From: Paraburkholderia sp. CNPSo 3272 | GTDB lineage: Bacteria > Pseudomonadota > Gammaproteobacteria > Burkholderiales > Burkholderiaceae | Direction: 5' to 3' | Length of the DNA stretch: 64,000 nucleotides | NCBI RefSeq assembly: GCF_024206495.1 | Contig: NZ_JAMBPQ010000016.1 | Span: 93,480 to 157,479 of the forward strand | In this document: positions 7,876-21,008 of the stretch, one piece after another | Position numbering within the stretch: position 1 is the first letter of the stretch | Layout of the letters: each line of letters begins with the position of its first letter | The notes under the pieces: model-generated | What the model was told of the DNA's origin: nothing | Databases searched by the model: none | What the model saw: only the letters and a program-made list of their open reading frames with translations | Program-made: the position numbers and the translations under genes

Positions 7876-8149
7876 ACCTCGGCGGAGCCGGGGGTCGTGG
7901 TCTGGCACAATGCCCTGAACCCGGCTCTTTCGCCTCCCGAGCCCGCGCGGTGAGACAATGAGCGCCACGCTACGGCGGCGCCGGCGTGCGCTTTTGTCTG
8001 CGCCTCGCGCCGGTTTTAGCTCCGCCTGTGACGCGTTAAGACTCACTTAAGCGCCCGACGACAGAATCGCTGCAAAAATCCCTGCAACGCTGCCGCCGTG
8101 CGGCGCGCGGCGCATGCCCCAAGCGGGCCGCCACACCTTCAGGACGCAC

Positions 8150-9907
8150 ATGACCAACCAACCTGCCCGCGCCACGCCCGATCAGAACGAGCATCAGAAG
8201 ATCACCGCGTGGAGCCTGATCAAGCCCTACTGGGTCTCCGAGGAACGCTGGATCGCCTGGGGCCTGCTCGTCGCGATCATCGTGATGAACCTGCTCGTCG
8301 TGTGGATCAACGTGCGCCTGAACGGCTGGAGCGCGGAGTTCTACAACGCGTTGCAGGCCAAGGACGTCAAGCGCTTCCCGCCGCTGTTGATGACCTTCAC
8401 CGAGCTGGCGTTCGGCTTCATCATCCTCGCGGTGTATGGCCGCTATCTGCGCCAGATGCTCGGCTTTCGCTGGCGTCAGTGGCTCACCACGCGGTTCCTG
8501 AGCGAGTGGCTCGGCAAGGGCGCGTTCTACCGCATCGAGCGCGACCGCCTCGCCGACAACCCCGACCAGCGGATCAGCGACGACCTCCAGTCGTTCGCCA
8601 CGACCACGCTCTCGCTCACGCTCGACCTGCTCTCCACGGTCGTCACGCTCATCTCGTTCATCACGATCCTGTGGACGCTCGCGGGCGCGCTCACCGTCAC
8701 GCTGGGCGGCCAGCCGCTCGCGATTCCGGGCTACATGGTCTGGGCTGCCGCGCTCTATGCGGTGTTCGGCTCGCTCGTGATCCAGAAGGTCGGCCACCCG
8801 CTCGTGTCGATCAACTACCAGCAACAAAAAGTGGAAGCGGACTTCCGCTTCGGCCTGATCCGCCTGCGCGAAAACGCCGAGCAGATCGCCCTCTACGACG
8901 GCATGGACACCGAGCGCGGCAACGCGCAAGGCCTCTTCGCGCACATCAAGGACAACTGGTGGCGCGTGATGAAGTACACGAAGCGCCTCACCTTCGTGCT
9001 GAGCTTCTATGGCCAGATCGCCATCATCTTCCCGCTCGTCGTGGCCGCGCCGCGTTACTTCGCGGGGGCCTTCACGTTCGGCGTGCTGATGCAGATCTCG
9101 CAGGCGTTCGGCACCGTGAGCGACTCGTTCTCGTGGTTCATCAACAGTTACTCCACGCTGGTCGAATGGCGCGCTACCGTGAATCGTCTGCGCGAATTCG
9201 TGCGCGTGGTGCACTCGCCGCGCCTGAAGGAATCGGTCTCGCCCGCCACCGAGCACGGCGGCATCAACCTGCACTTCATCGACAACAACGAACTCGCCAC
9301 CGAGCACCTCAAGCTCTCGCTGCCCAACGGTACGCCGCTCTCGGAGGTGCGCGACATCGCCATCAAGCCCGGCTCGCGCTGGCTCGTGCGCGGCCCCTCG
9401 GGCGCGGGCAAGAGCACGCTGATGCGTGCGCTCGCGGGCCTGTGGCCGTTCGGCGAAGGCTCGATCGACGCGCCTGTCGATGCGCGCATGATGTTCATCC
9501 CGCAGCAGAGCTATCTGCCCATCGGCACGCTCAAGGCGGCGCTCACCTACCCCTCGCCCGCCGACGACTACAGCGACGAAGACTGTCGCGAAGCGTTGCG
9601 CGCCTGCCGCCTCGAAGAGTACGTGGATCGTCTCGGCGAATCGGCGCACTGGACGCGCGTGCTCTCGCCGGGCGAGCAGCAACGCCTTGCGGGCGCGCGC
9701 GTGCTGCTGCACAAGCCCGACTATCTGTTCCTCGACGAAGCGACGAGCGCGCTCGACCCCGACAACGAAAGCCGTCTCTACAAGCTGTTCATGGAACGCC
9801 TGCCCAAGGCGGCGATCGTGAGCGTCGCTCACCGCGAGTCGCTCGCGGCGTACCACCACGACACGCTCGAGATCGAGCGCATGCCCGAAGAGCGAGTTGC
9901 CGCGTGA
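8150..9907 (+). CDS. ABC transporter with fused permease and ATPase, SbmA/YddA/BacA-related
   Basis: The 585-aa half-transporter has an N-terminal membrane domain of the ABC_membrane_2 type (about residues 20-350, with EFYNALQAKDVKRF and a RFLSEWLGKGAFYRIE-like segment) and a C-terminal ATPase. The ATPase has Walker A GPSGAGKST, signature LSPGEQQRLAGARVLL, and Walker B DYLFLDEATSALD. Relatives include E. coli YddA and mycobacterial Rv1819c, linked to uptake of vitamin B12 or antimicrobial peptides. The substrate here is unknown. The ATG at 8150 is preferred over one 36 nt upstream because it has an AGGA site. Its stop overlaps the next gene (GTGA). Confidence 0.9.
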   Translation: MTNQPARATPDQNEHQKITAWSLIKPYWVSEERWIAWGLLVAIIVMNLLVVWINVRLNGWSAEFYNALQAKDVKRFPPLLMTFTELAFGFIILAVYGRYLRQMLGFRWRQWLTTRFLSEWLGKGAFYRIERDRLADNPDQRISDDLQSFATTTLSLTLDLLSTVVTLISFITILWTLAGALTVTLGGQPLAIPGYMVWAAALYAVFGSLVIQKVGHPLVSINYQQQKVEADFRFGLIRLRENAEQIALYDGMDTERGNAQGLFAHIKDNWWRVMKYTKRLTFVLSFYGQIAIIFPLVVAAPRYFAGAFTFGVLMQISQAFGTVSDSFSWFINSYSTLVEWRATVNRLREFVRVVHSPRLKESVSPATEHGGINLHFIDNNELATEHLKLSLPNGTPLSEVRDIAIKPGSRWLVRGPSGAGKSTLMRALAGLWPFGEGSIDAPVDARMMFIPQQSYLPIGTLKAALTYPSPADDYSDEDCREALRACRLEEYVDRLGESAHWTRVLSPGEQQRLAGARVLLHKPDYLFLDEATSALDPDNESRLYKLFMERLPKAAIVSVAHRESLAAYHHDTLEIERMPEERVAA

Positions 9908-10680
9908 GCGCAAGCGCCGAGCGCCCTGAACGCGTCGTGCTGATCACGGGCGCGGGCTCGGGCATCGGCGCGGCGCTCGCGCGGCGCATCGCGGCGCCTC
10001 GCGTGGCGTTGATGCTGCATGCGCGCGGCGCGGATGAGGCATCGCGTGCCCGGCTCGCCGCCGTCGCCGCCGAGTGCGAACAGCGCGGCTCGACCAGCGC
10101 CACCGCGTACGGGGATCTCGCGCAGGCCGGCCAGGTGGCCGCGCTCGTGGACGCCACGCTCGCGCATTTCGGCGCGCTCGACCAGCTCGTCGCCAACGCC
10201 GGGCACGCGCAGCGCCAGACGCTCGCCGCGCTCGACGCCGCATCGCTCGAAAACGCCTTTGCGGCCATGCCAGCGGCGTTCGCGGCGCTCGTGCAACGCG
10301 CGCAGCCGGCGCTGGAACGCTCGGCGCGCGCCCGCGTGGTTGCGCTGAGTTCGTTCGTCGCGCACCGCTACCGCGCCGGCGCACCGTTCGCGGCCACGGC
10401 CGCCGCGAAGGCCGCGCTCGAATCGCTGGCGAAAACCGCCGCGGCGGAGCTCGCGCCGCACGGCGTGACCGTGAACTGCGTCGCCCCCGGCTATACGCGC
10501 AAGGACAAGGGCCCCACGTCGGAAAACGCGCCGGTGTGGGAGCGAGCGGCACAGGAAACGCCGCTCGGCCACGTTGCCGATCCGGCCGATGTCGCCGAAC
10601 TCATCGCCTTCCTGCTCTCGGACGCCGCGCGCCACATCACCGGCCAGGTGATTCACGTCGACGGCGGGCGCACGCTGTAG
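9904..10680 (+). CDS. Short-chain dehydrogenase/reductase (SDR)
   Basis: A classical SDR of 258 aa with N-terminal cofactor motif TGAGSGIG, NAG (residues VANAGHA), and a C-terminal GQVIHVDGGRTL. In the catalytic region the usual YxxxK is altered: the aligned stretch reads RAGAPFAATAAAKAALESLAK, keeping the lysine but with Phe-Ala where Tyr is expected. Catalysis may therefore be changed or lost. The GTG start overlaps the ABC transporter stop by four bases, so it is probably co-translated. Substrate unknown. Confidence 0.85.
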   Translation: MSASAERPERVVLITGAGSGIGAALARRIAAPRVALMLHARGADEASRARLAAVAAECEQRGSTSATAYGDLAQAGQVAALVDATLAHFGALDQLVANAGHAQRQTLAALDAASLENAFAAMPAAFAALVQRAQPALERSARARVVALSSFVAHRYRAGAPFAATAAAKAALESLAKTAAAELAPHGVTVNCVAPGYTRKDKGPTSENAPVWERAAQETPLGHVADPADVAELIAFLLSDAARHITGQVIHVDGGRTL

Positions 10681-10979
10681 CGTCCGAGCAGTTCGCGCGC
10701 GCCGTCGTTCGCTCGCTATCGAACTAAACCCTGAACTGAACTTCGAAATAACTATCGGAATACAACGATAGCGGGCGCCAAAAAATGCCCCTCGCCTCAG
10801 CGCGGTTTCGCACCGTAAAATAGCCCTCCAGCACACCGGAGACGGGCGGCGGCGCACCGCGCAGCCCGCCAGCGTCAAGCGCACACGCCACCCAACGCGT
10901 CTGCGCGAGCCGGGTCGCTTGCGCAGCACGCGCCGCTCACCCGGCTCGTTGCGCGCACAACAAATATGGGAGACACGCT
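10681..10979. other. Intergenic stretch upstream of the MFS gene
   Basis: This 299-nt gap holds a small inverted repeat (CTATCG...CGATAG, 10752-10771) soon after the SDR stop and a TAAAAT box near 10817 without a convincing -35. No ORF or RNA gene is supported. Confidence 0.4.
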
Positions 10980-12275
10980 GTGGGCTACTTTCACTGGTTC
11001 ACCGAGTTGAACGCGCGCGAGCGGCGCACGCTCTACGCGGGATTCGGCGGCTACGCTGTCGACGCGTTCGACTTCATGATCTACTCGTTCCTGATCCCGA
11101 CGCTCATCGCGACCTGGGGCATGACCAAGGGCGAGGCCGGCATGATCGCGACCAGTTCGCTGATCTCGTCGGCGATCGGCGGCTGGCTCGCCGGCATCCT
11201 CGCCGACCGCTACGGCCGCGTGCGCGTGCTGCAGTGGACCATCGCCACCTTCGCGCTCTTCACCTGCCTCTCCGGCTTCACGCATTCGTTCTGGCAACTG
11301 CTCGCCACGCGCACGCTGCAGGGCATCGGCTTTGGCGGCGAATGGACGGTCGTCACGATGATGATGGCCGAAACGATCCGCTCGCCGCAGCATCGCGCGA
11401 AAGCCGTGGGCACGGTGCAGAGCAGCTGGTCGTTCGGCTGGGGCGCGGCCGCCATCCTGTACTGGGCCTTCTTCGCCCTGCTACCCGAGGAATACGCGTG
11501 GCGCGCGTGCTTCTGGATCGGCATCGTGCCTGCGCTCTGGATTCTCTATGTGCGCCGCAACGTGAGCGATCCCGACGTGTTCGTCGCCACGCGCCGGGCG
11601 CGCGAAAGCGGCGCGGTGCAAAGCCACTTCATGCAGATCTTCGCGCCCGCGCATCTGGCCACCACCCTGCTCGGCAGCGCGCTGTGCACCGGCATGCTCG
11701 GCGGCTACTACGCGATCACCACGTGGCTGCCCACCTACCTCAAGACGGTGCGCCATCTCTCGGTGTTCAACACGAGCGGCTATCTGATCGTGCTGATCGT
11801 CGGCTCGTTCACGGGCTACATCGTCGGCGCGATCCTGTGCGACAAGATCGGCCGACGCGCCTCGTTCATCCTGTTCGCCATCGGCTCGTTTGCGCTCGGC
11901 ATGGCCTACACCATGCTGCCGATCACCGACACCGCCATGCTCCTGCTCGGCTTTCCGCTCGGCATCGTCGTGCAGGGCATTTTCGCGGGCGTGGGCGCGT
12001 ATCTCTCGGAGCTCTACCCGAACGCGATTCGCGGCTCGGGTCAGGGCTTCTGCTACAACCTCGGACGCGGACTCGGCTCGTTTTTCCCCATTCTCGTAGG
12101 CATGTTCGCGCAAACCACCTCGCTCGTGAAGGCGATCGGCGTGGTAGCCGGCGCGGGCTATCTGCTCGTGATCGTCGCGGCGTTGTGCCTGCCGGAGACA
12201 AAGGGCAAGGCGCTGACCGAGGAAGTGCCTGATGCCGGGAGCGAGCGAGCGTCTGCGGAGTCCACTGCACGATGA
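10980..12275 (+). CDS. MFS transporter, metabolite:proton symporter type
   Basis: A 431-aa, probably 12-helix carrier starting with GTG, preceded by a GGGAGA ribosome site. It has the inter-helix 2-3 motif GWLAGILADRYGRVRVL and LQGIGFGGEWTVVTMMMAE, typical of the sialate/lactate/aromatic-acid proton symporter group. The substrate cannot be read from sequence. The dehydrogenase that follows, starting 49 nt later, suggests an organic or amino acid. Confidence 0.88.
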   Translation: MGYFHWFTELNARERRTLYAGFGGYAVDAFDFMIYSFLIPTLIATWGMTKGEAGMIATSSLISSAIGGWLAGILADRYGRVRVLQWTIATFALFTCLSGFTHSFWQLLATRTLQGIGFGGEWTVVTMMMAETIRSPQHRAKAVGTVQSSWSFGWGAAAILYWAFFALLPEEYAWRACFWIGIVPALWILYVRRNVSDPDVFVATRRARESGAVQSHFMQIFAPAHLATTLLGSALCTGMLGGYYAITTWLPTYLKTVRHLSVFNTSGYLIVLIVGSFTGYIVGAILCDKIGRRASFILFAIGSFALGMAYTMLPITDTAMLLLGFPLGIVVQGIFAGVGAYLSELYPNAIRGSGQGFCYNLGRGLGSFFPILVGMFAQTTSLVKAIGVVAGAGYLLVIVAALCLPETKGKALTEEVPDAGSERASAESTAR

Positions 12276-12324
12276 GCGCGAACATGCTGCAATACCGACC
12301 GTCCCTCCGTGTTGGGCTACCGGC

Positions 12325-13689
12325 ATGAAAACGATCGTCCTCGGCGCCGGTGTGATCGGCGTCGCTACTGCGTACTATCTGAGCGAACGAGGCTGCGACG
12401 TCACGGTCGTCGAACGGGAACCGGGCGTCGCGCTCGGCACGAGCTTCGGCAACGCCGGCGTCATCGCGCCCGGCTATGTCACGCCGTGGGCCGCGCCCGG
12501 CATGCCCGCGAAGCTCATCAAGTATCTGCTCAAGCCTACCTCGCCGCTCATCTTCCGGCCCACGCTCGACGCCGCGCAGTGGCGCTGGATCGCGCGCTGG
12601 CTGCGCGAGTGCGATCTCGCGCGCTTTCGCGTGAACAAGCAGCGCATGCAGCGCATCGCCTATTACAGCCGCGAATGCCTGCACGCGTTTCGCGCCACGC
12701 ACGCGTTCGAGTACGGGCGCAGCCAGGGCTATCTCCAGCTCTTTCGCAGCGACTACGACCTCGAACTCGCACAACCGGCGCTCGGCGTGCTGCGCGACGC
12801 GGGCATCGTCTATCGCGAGCTCGATGCAGCCGCCTGCGCGCAGGTCGAGCCGGGGCTCGCCTGGTCGCGCGTGAAACCGGTGGCGGGCGTCTATCTGCCC
12901 GAAGACGAGGCCGGCGACTGCGCACGCTTTACGCGCGAGTTGCGCTCCGTTTGCGAAGCACGCGGCGTCACGTTTCTGTTCGATACCGAAGTGCTCGCGC
13001 TCGAAGCCGCGGGCGGCAAGGTGAACGGCGTGCGCGTGCGCGCCGTGCCTGGACGGCGCACGGCGAACAACCGAAAGGACCGGCGCGAGCTGCGCCGCGC
13101 GCCGGCCGAAGTGCTGCGCCCGGCCGAGCGCAGCGAGCCCACCGACGACACGCCCTACACGCTTGCCGCCGACGCCGTGGTGGTCGCACTGGGCGTGGAG
13201 AGCGCGGCGCTCGTCGCGCCGCTTGGCGTGCGGGTGCCGCTGTATCCGGTGAAAGGCTATTCGGCCACGCTGCCCGTGGTCGACGAGCAGAAGGCCCCGC
13301 GCGCGGCGCTCATGGACGAGTCGCTCAAGACGGCGATCACGCGCTTCGGCCCGTATCTGCGTGTGGCGGGGACGGCGGAACTGGGCGACCACCGCGCGAC
13401 GCTGCGCGAGCAGGCGCTGCAAACGCTCATGAAGGTGCTCGACGACTGGTTCCCGCACGCCGCGACGCCTTCGTCGGCGCAATTCTGGGTGGGGCGCCGG
13501 CCGATGGTGCCGGACGGCGCGCCGCTGCTCGGCACGTCGGGCGTGGATGGCCTGTGGCTGAACGTCGGGCACGGCTCGACTGGCTGGGCGATGTCGATGG
13601 GCTCGGGACGCGTGCTCGCGGATCTCGTCACGCAGCGCGTGCCGGAAATCGATCTCGATGGATTGACGCTGGCGCGGTATCGCCACTAA
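12325..13689 (+). CDS. dadA: D-amino-acid dehydrogenase (DadA family), with an insertion
   Basis: A 454-aa FAD enzyme that oxidises D-amino acids to 2-oxo acids at the membrane. It starts with MKTIVLGAGVIGVATAYYLSE (FAD fold), has the family block GTSFGNAGVIAPGYVTPWAAPGMP near residues 38-61, and ends with FWVGRRPMVPDGAPLLGTS and NVGHGSTGWAMSMGSGR. Residues about 240-278 form a basic and acidic, repetitive insertion (RRTANNRKDRRELRR and following) that I do not expect in DadA, which is usually about 430 aa. The start at 12325 is where family homology begins. Confidence 0.88.
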   Translation: MKTIVLGAGVIGVATAYYLSERGCDVTVVEREPGVALGTSFGNAGVIAPGYVTPWAAPGMPAKLIKYLLKPTSPLIFRPTLDAAQWRWIARWLRECDLARFRVNKQRMQRIAYYSRECLHAFRATHAFEYGRSQGYLQLFRSDYDLELAQPALGVLRDAGIVYRELDAAACAQVEPGLAWSRVKPVAGVYLPEDEAGDCARFTRELRSVCEARGVTFLFDTEVLALEAAGGKVNGVRVRAVPGRRTANNRKDRRELRRAPAEVLRPAERSEPTDDTPYTLAADAVVVALGVESAALVAPLGVRVPLYPVKGYSATLPVVDEQKAPRAALMDESLKTAITRFGPYLRVAGTAELGDHRATLREQALQTLMKVLDDWFPHAATPSSAQFWVGRRPMVPDGAPLLGTSGVDGLWLNVGHGSTGWAMSMGSGRVLADLVTQRVPEIDLDGLTLARYRH

Positions 13690-13710
13690 ACGCCGGTCGA
13701 GACTCCAGCT

Positions 13711-13746
13711 CGCGGCGACGCCTCAATCCGCGGCGACGCCTCAATC
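13711..13746. repeat. 18-bp tandem direct repeat at the thpR 3' end
   Basis: CGCGGCGACGCCTCAATC occurs twice head to tail (13711-13728 and 13729-13746). The second copy includes the last codon and stop of thpR, so the gene's end is duplicated just beyond the gene. Confidence 0.9.
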
Positions 13747-14301
13747 GAGCGCGACGCTCGCCAACGCCTCGTAGCGCGCGCCCTGCCTCGCGAGCGTGCT
13801 CGAATACAGCACCAGCGATTCGAAGCGCAACGGCGGCAGCGCTTCGCCGCTGCTAGCCGCCGGCGCGCCCACGGCGTCGCGCGCGAAGCGCGCGAGCGTC
13901 ACGTGCGGGCGGAACGCTCGCGCGTCGAGTGGCAATCCCACGTCGCCCATGAGTGAGCGCACGTGCCAGTCGAGCGCCGTGAACGCATCCGACATCGCGA
14001 GCACCGCCACCATAAGGCGCGGATGCGCACGTCCCGGCCAGCATTCGATATCGGTGACCTGCGCGGGCGGGATGAGCGGCGCGTGCTCGGCGAGCCGCCG
14101 CGACAGCGCGTGCCCCTGGTCGAACGACATCGCGCCGATGAATGTCACTGTCAGATGGAGCTGCGCATAGGGCACGCGCCGCGCATTGGGCGGCACGTCC
14201 AGCGCGGCGAGCGCATCGCGCGACGCCGCAGTGGGCGAAAGCGCGATGAAGCAGCGCCGCCATTGCTGCGTGTCACGATCGGTCTCGCGGGCTTCGGACA
14301 T
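13741..14301 (-). CDS. thpR: RNA 2',3'-cyclic phosphodiesterase ThpR (2'-5' RNA ligase family)
   Basis: A 186-aa 2H phosphoesterase. Its two catalytic HxTx motifs are visible as HLTVTF (about residue 47) and HVTLAR (about residue 131), in the usual spacing for ThpR/LigT. The N-terminus RRCFIALSPT is also typical. It lies downstream of the glutamate synthase operon, separated by that operon's terminator, and converges on dadA. Confidence 0.92.
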   Translation of the reverse strand: MSEARETDRDTQQWRRCFIALSPTAASRDALAALDVPPNARRVPYAQLHLTVTFIGAMSFDQGHALSRRLAEHAPLIPPAQVTDIECWPGRAHPRLMVAVLAMSDAFTALDWHVRSLMGDVGLPLDARAFRPHVTLARFARDAVGAPAASSGEALPPLRFESLVLYSSTLARQGARYEALASVALD

Positions 14302-14389
14302 GATCGGCGGGCCTCGTTCGGTCGGGCAATCGCGTCATGGTAATCCTCTCGGGCGAGGCGCGCGCCCATGCAGACCCGCGCACGGACGT

Positions 14390-14424
14390 AAAAAAGCCGG
14401 GTCACCCTCGCGGGTGCCCGGCTT
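14390..14424 (-). terminator. Rho-independent terminator of the glt operon
   Basis: Minus strand: AAGCCGGGCACCC, loop GCGA, GGGTGACCCGGCTT, then a T6 run. It stands about 310 nt after the gltD stop, so the gltD transcript would include the whole 119-bp repeat module in its 3' untranslated region. Confidence 0.85.
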
Positions 14425-14572
14425 CTGTCGTTGCGTCTCCTGCGGTCTCCCGTGTGTCCCCTCTAACCGACCGTGTCGAATAGCGGGACACACCGGATTT
14501 AACGCGGCAACTCCGAGCTGCCCATCAGGTACGCATCGACGGAGCGCGCGCATTGGCGGCCTTCGCGTGTCG

Positions 14573-14604
14573 ACCAGAGTTAGCGCTTTAGCGCTTACTC
14601 TGGT
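14573..14604. repeat. 32-bp palindromic hairpin, copy 1 of the module
   Basis: ACCAGAGT...ACTCTGGT with inner AGCGCT pairing gives a 15-bp stem interrupted by one T-T mismatch and a 2-nt loop. It is bounded by GTCG on one side and CCCAATCCGCGG on the other. It resembles dispersed REP-like hairpins in form; genome copy number cannot be judged here. Confidence 0.85.
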
Positions 14605-14691
14605 CCCAATCCGCGGTTTAACGCGGCAACTCCGAGCTGCCCATCAAATACGCATCGACGGAGCGCGCGCATTGACGGCCCTCACGTGTCG

Positions 14692-14723
14692 ACCAGAGTT
14701 AGCGCTTTAGCGCTTACTCTGGT
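14692..14723. repeat. 32-bp palindromic hairpin, copy 2 of the module
   Basis: Identical to the hairpin 119 nt earlier, including the single T-T mismatch and the flanks. It begins 14 nt beyond the gltD stop on the 3' side of the gene. Confidence 0.85.
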
Positions 14724-14736
14724 CCCAATCCGCGGT

Positions 14737-16203
14737 TTAACGCGGCAACTCCGAGCTGCCCATCAAATACGCATCGACGGAGCGCGCGCATTGACGGCCC
14801 TCACGGATAGCCCACACCACGAGCGACTGGCCGCGGCGCATGTCGCCGGCGGTGAAGACCTTGTCGACCGACGTGTAGTACGCCTTCTCGCCTTCGGTCG
14901 AGGCACGCACGTTGCCGCGCGCATCCTTCTCGACGCCGAATGCTTCGAGCACCGGCGAAACCGGCTGCGTGAAGCCCATGGCGAGCAGCACGAGATCGGC
15001 CTTCATTTCGAATTCCGAGCCCGGCACTTCAACCATCTTGCCGTCCTTCCACTCCACGCGCGCGGCGACCAGCTTCTCGATCTTGCCGTTCTTGCCTTCG
15101 AGGCGCTTGGTCGCCACCGCCCAGTCGCGCGAACAGCCTTCGTCGTGCGACGACGACGTGCGCAGCTTGATCGGCCAGTACGGCCACACGAGCGGCTTGT
15201 TCTCTTCCTCGGGCGGCTGCGGCAGCAGTTCGAACTGCGTGACGCTCTTCGCGCCATGACGGTTCGAGGTGCCCACGCAGTCGGAACCCGTATCGCCGCC
15301 GCCGATCACGACCACGTGCTTGCCCTTGGCGAGCAACTGGTTCGGCAGCTTGTCGCCGGCGTTGACCTTGTTCTGCTGCGGCAGGAACTCCATGGCGTAG
15401 TAGATGCCTTCGAGTTCACGGCCCGGCACCGGCAGGTCACGCGGCGTTTCCGAACCGCCTGCGATCACCACGGCGTCGAACTGGTCCTTCAACTCCTCCG
15501 GCGAGACCGTTTCCTTCGCCGTGTTGCCGATGTGCGCAGGTAACTCGCCACGGCCGATGAACACGTTGGTGCGGAACGTCACGCCTTCCGCTTCCATCTG
15601 GCGCATGCGGCGGTCGATCAGCCACTTTTCCAGCTTGAAGTCGGGGATGCCGTAGCGCAGCAGGCCGCCGATGCGGTCGTTCTTCTCGAACACCGTCACG
15701 TCGTGCCCGGCACGGGCAAGCTGCTGTGCGGCGGCGAGGCCCGCGGGGCCCGAACCGACTACGGCAACCTTCTTGCCCGTCTTGTGCTTCGCGACTTGCG
15801 GCGCGACCCAGCCTTCGGCCCAGGCCTTGTCGATGATCGCGTGCTCGATCGACTTGATGCCGACCGGATCGTCGTTGATGCCGAGCGTACACGCCGCTTC
15901 GCAGGGCGCCGGGCAGATGCGGCCCGTGAACTCGGGGAAATTGTTCGTGGAATGCAGGACGTCGATCGCGCTCTTCCAGTCCTGGCGGAACACGAGGTCG
16001 TTGAAGTCCGGAATGATGTTGTTGACCGGGCAGCCGTTGTTGCAGAACGGGATGCCGCAGTCCATGCAGCGTGCGCCCTGGATCTTCGCGTCGGCGTCGG
16101 AGAGCGCCGCCACGAATTCCTTGTAGTGCTTCACGCGCGTGAGCGGTGCTTCGTACGCCTCATGCTGGCGCTCGAACTCGAGAAAACCGGTTGCCTTACC
16201 CAT
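14737..16203 (-). CDS. gltD: Glutamate synthase small (beta) subunit GltD
   Basis: GltD takes electrons from NADPH through FAD and two 4Fe-4S clusters to GltB. The 488-aa product has the N-terminal cysteine pattern ARCMDCGIPFCNNGCPVNN and a second group around GRICPAPCEAACTLG. It has a FAD-binding VAVVGSGPAGLAAAQQLARAG and an NADPH-binding HVVVIGGGDTGSDCVGTS segment. The final 23 codons are the copy C sequence of the tandem module. It is 104 nt downstream of gltB, past a strong hairpin. Confidence 0.97.
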   Translation of the reverse strand: MGKATGFLEFERQHEAYEAPLTRVKHYKEFVAALSDADAKIQGARCMDCGIPFCNNGCPVNNIIPDFNDLVFRQDWKSAIDVLHSTNNFPEFTGRICPAPCEAACTLGINDDPVGIKSIEHAIIDKAWAEGWVAPQVAKHKTGKKVAVVGSGPAGLAAAQQLARAGHDVTVFEKNDRIGGLLRYGIPDFKLEKWLIDRRMRQMEAEGVTFRTNVFIGRGELPAHIGNTAKETVSPEELKDQFDAVVIAGGSETPRDLPVPGRELEGIYYAMEFLPQQNKVNAGDKLPNQLLAKGKHVVVIGGGDTGSDCVGTSNRHGAKSVTQFELLPQPPEEENKPLVWPYWPIKLRTSSSHDEGCSRDWAVATKRLEGKNGKIEKLVAARVEWKDGKMVEVPGSEFEMKADLVLLAMGFTQPVSPVLEAFGVEKDARGNVRASTEGEKAYYTSVDKVFTAGDMRRGQSLVVWAIREGRQCARSVDAYLMGSSELPR

Positions 16204-16242
16204 AGGGTTCTCGTCTATCTCTATCTATTCGGTGAGGGGACC

Positions 16243-16277
16243 GCGCCCGCCGCCGCTTCAGTGAGCGCGGCGGGCGC
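16243..16277 (-). promoter_or_regulatory. GC-rich hairpin between gltB and gltD
   Basis: GCGCCCGCCGC (16243-16253) pairs with GCGGCGGGCGC (16267-16277) in an 11-bp perfect stem. No U-tract follows on either strand. It may tune the ratio of the two subunits by stabilising or attenuating mRNA. Function is inferred. Confidence 0.5.
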
Positions 16278-16307
16278 TTCGTCTTCGTTCAGTCGTCGTC
16301 TTGCGGA

Positions 16308-21008
<4,701 letters not shown>

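Larger units (their letters stand above)
14499..14806. repeat. Tandem 119-bp module duplicating the gltD 3' end, 2.6 copies
   Basis: Three copies of the last 69 nt of gltD occur with an exact 119-nt period: copy A 14499-14567, copy B 14618-14686, and copy C (in the gene) 14737-14805. A and B, and B and C, are joined by the same roughly 50-bp linker that carries a palindrome. B and C are identical. A differs at five positions, all synonymous when read as gltD codons (Arg, Glu, Arg, Tyr, Leu). Every copy ends with its own TAA. Confidence 0.95.

Noticed and set aside
7470..7958. A 162-codon minus-strand frame covering the TPP riboswitch.
   Set aside because: Its upper part is the riboswitch and leader. 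Only the last 22 codons, with their own ribosome site, are kept as a small ORF candidate.
8098..10680. An 860-codon open frame running through the ABC transporter gene into the SDR gene.
   Set aside because: Only the last 259 codons encode a recognisable protein. The first part is the out-of-frame shadow of the ABC transporter, which has clear domain motifs in its own frame.
14302..14736. Possibility that the extra gltD tails are remnants of a second gltD gene.
   Set aside because: Only the final 69 nt are repeated, with a constant 119-nt period and identical linkers, which fits a small tandem module and not a decayed gene copy.
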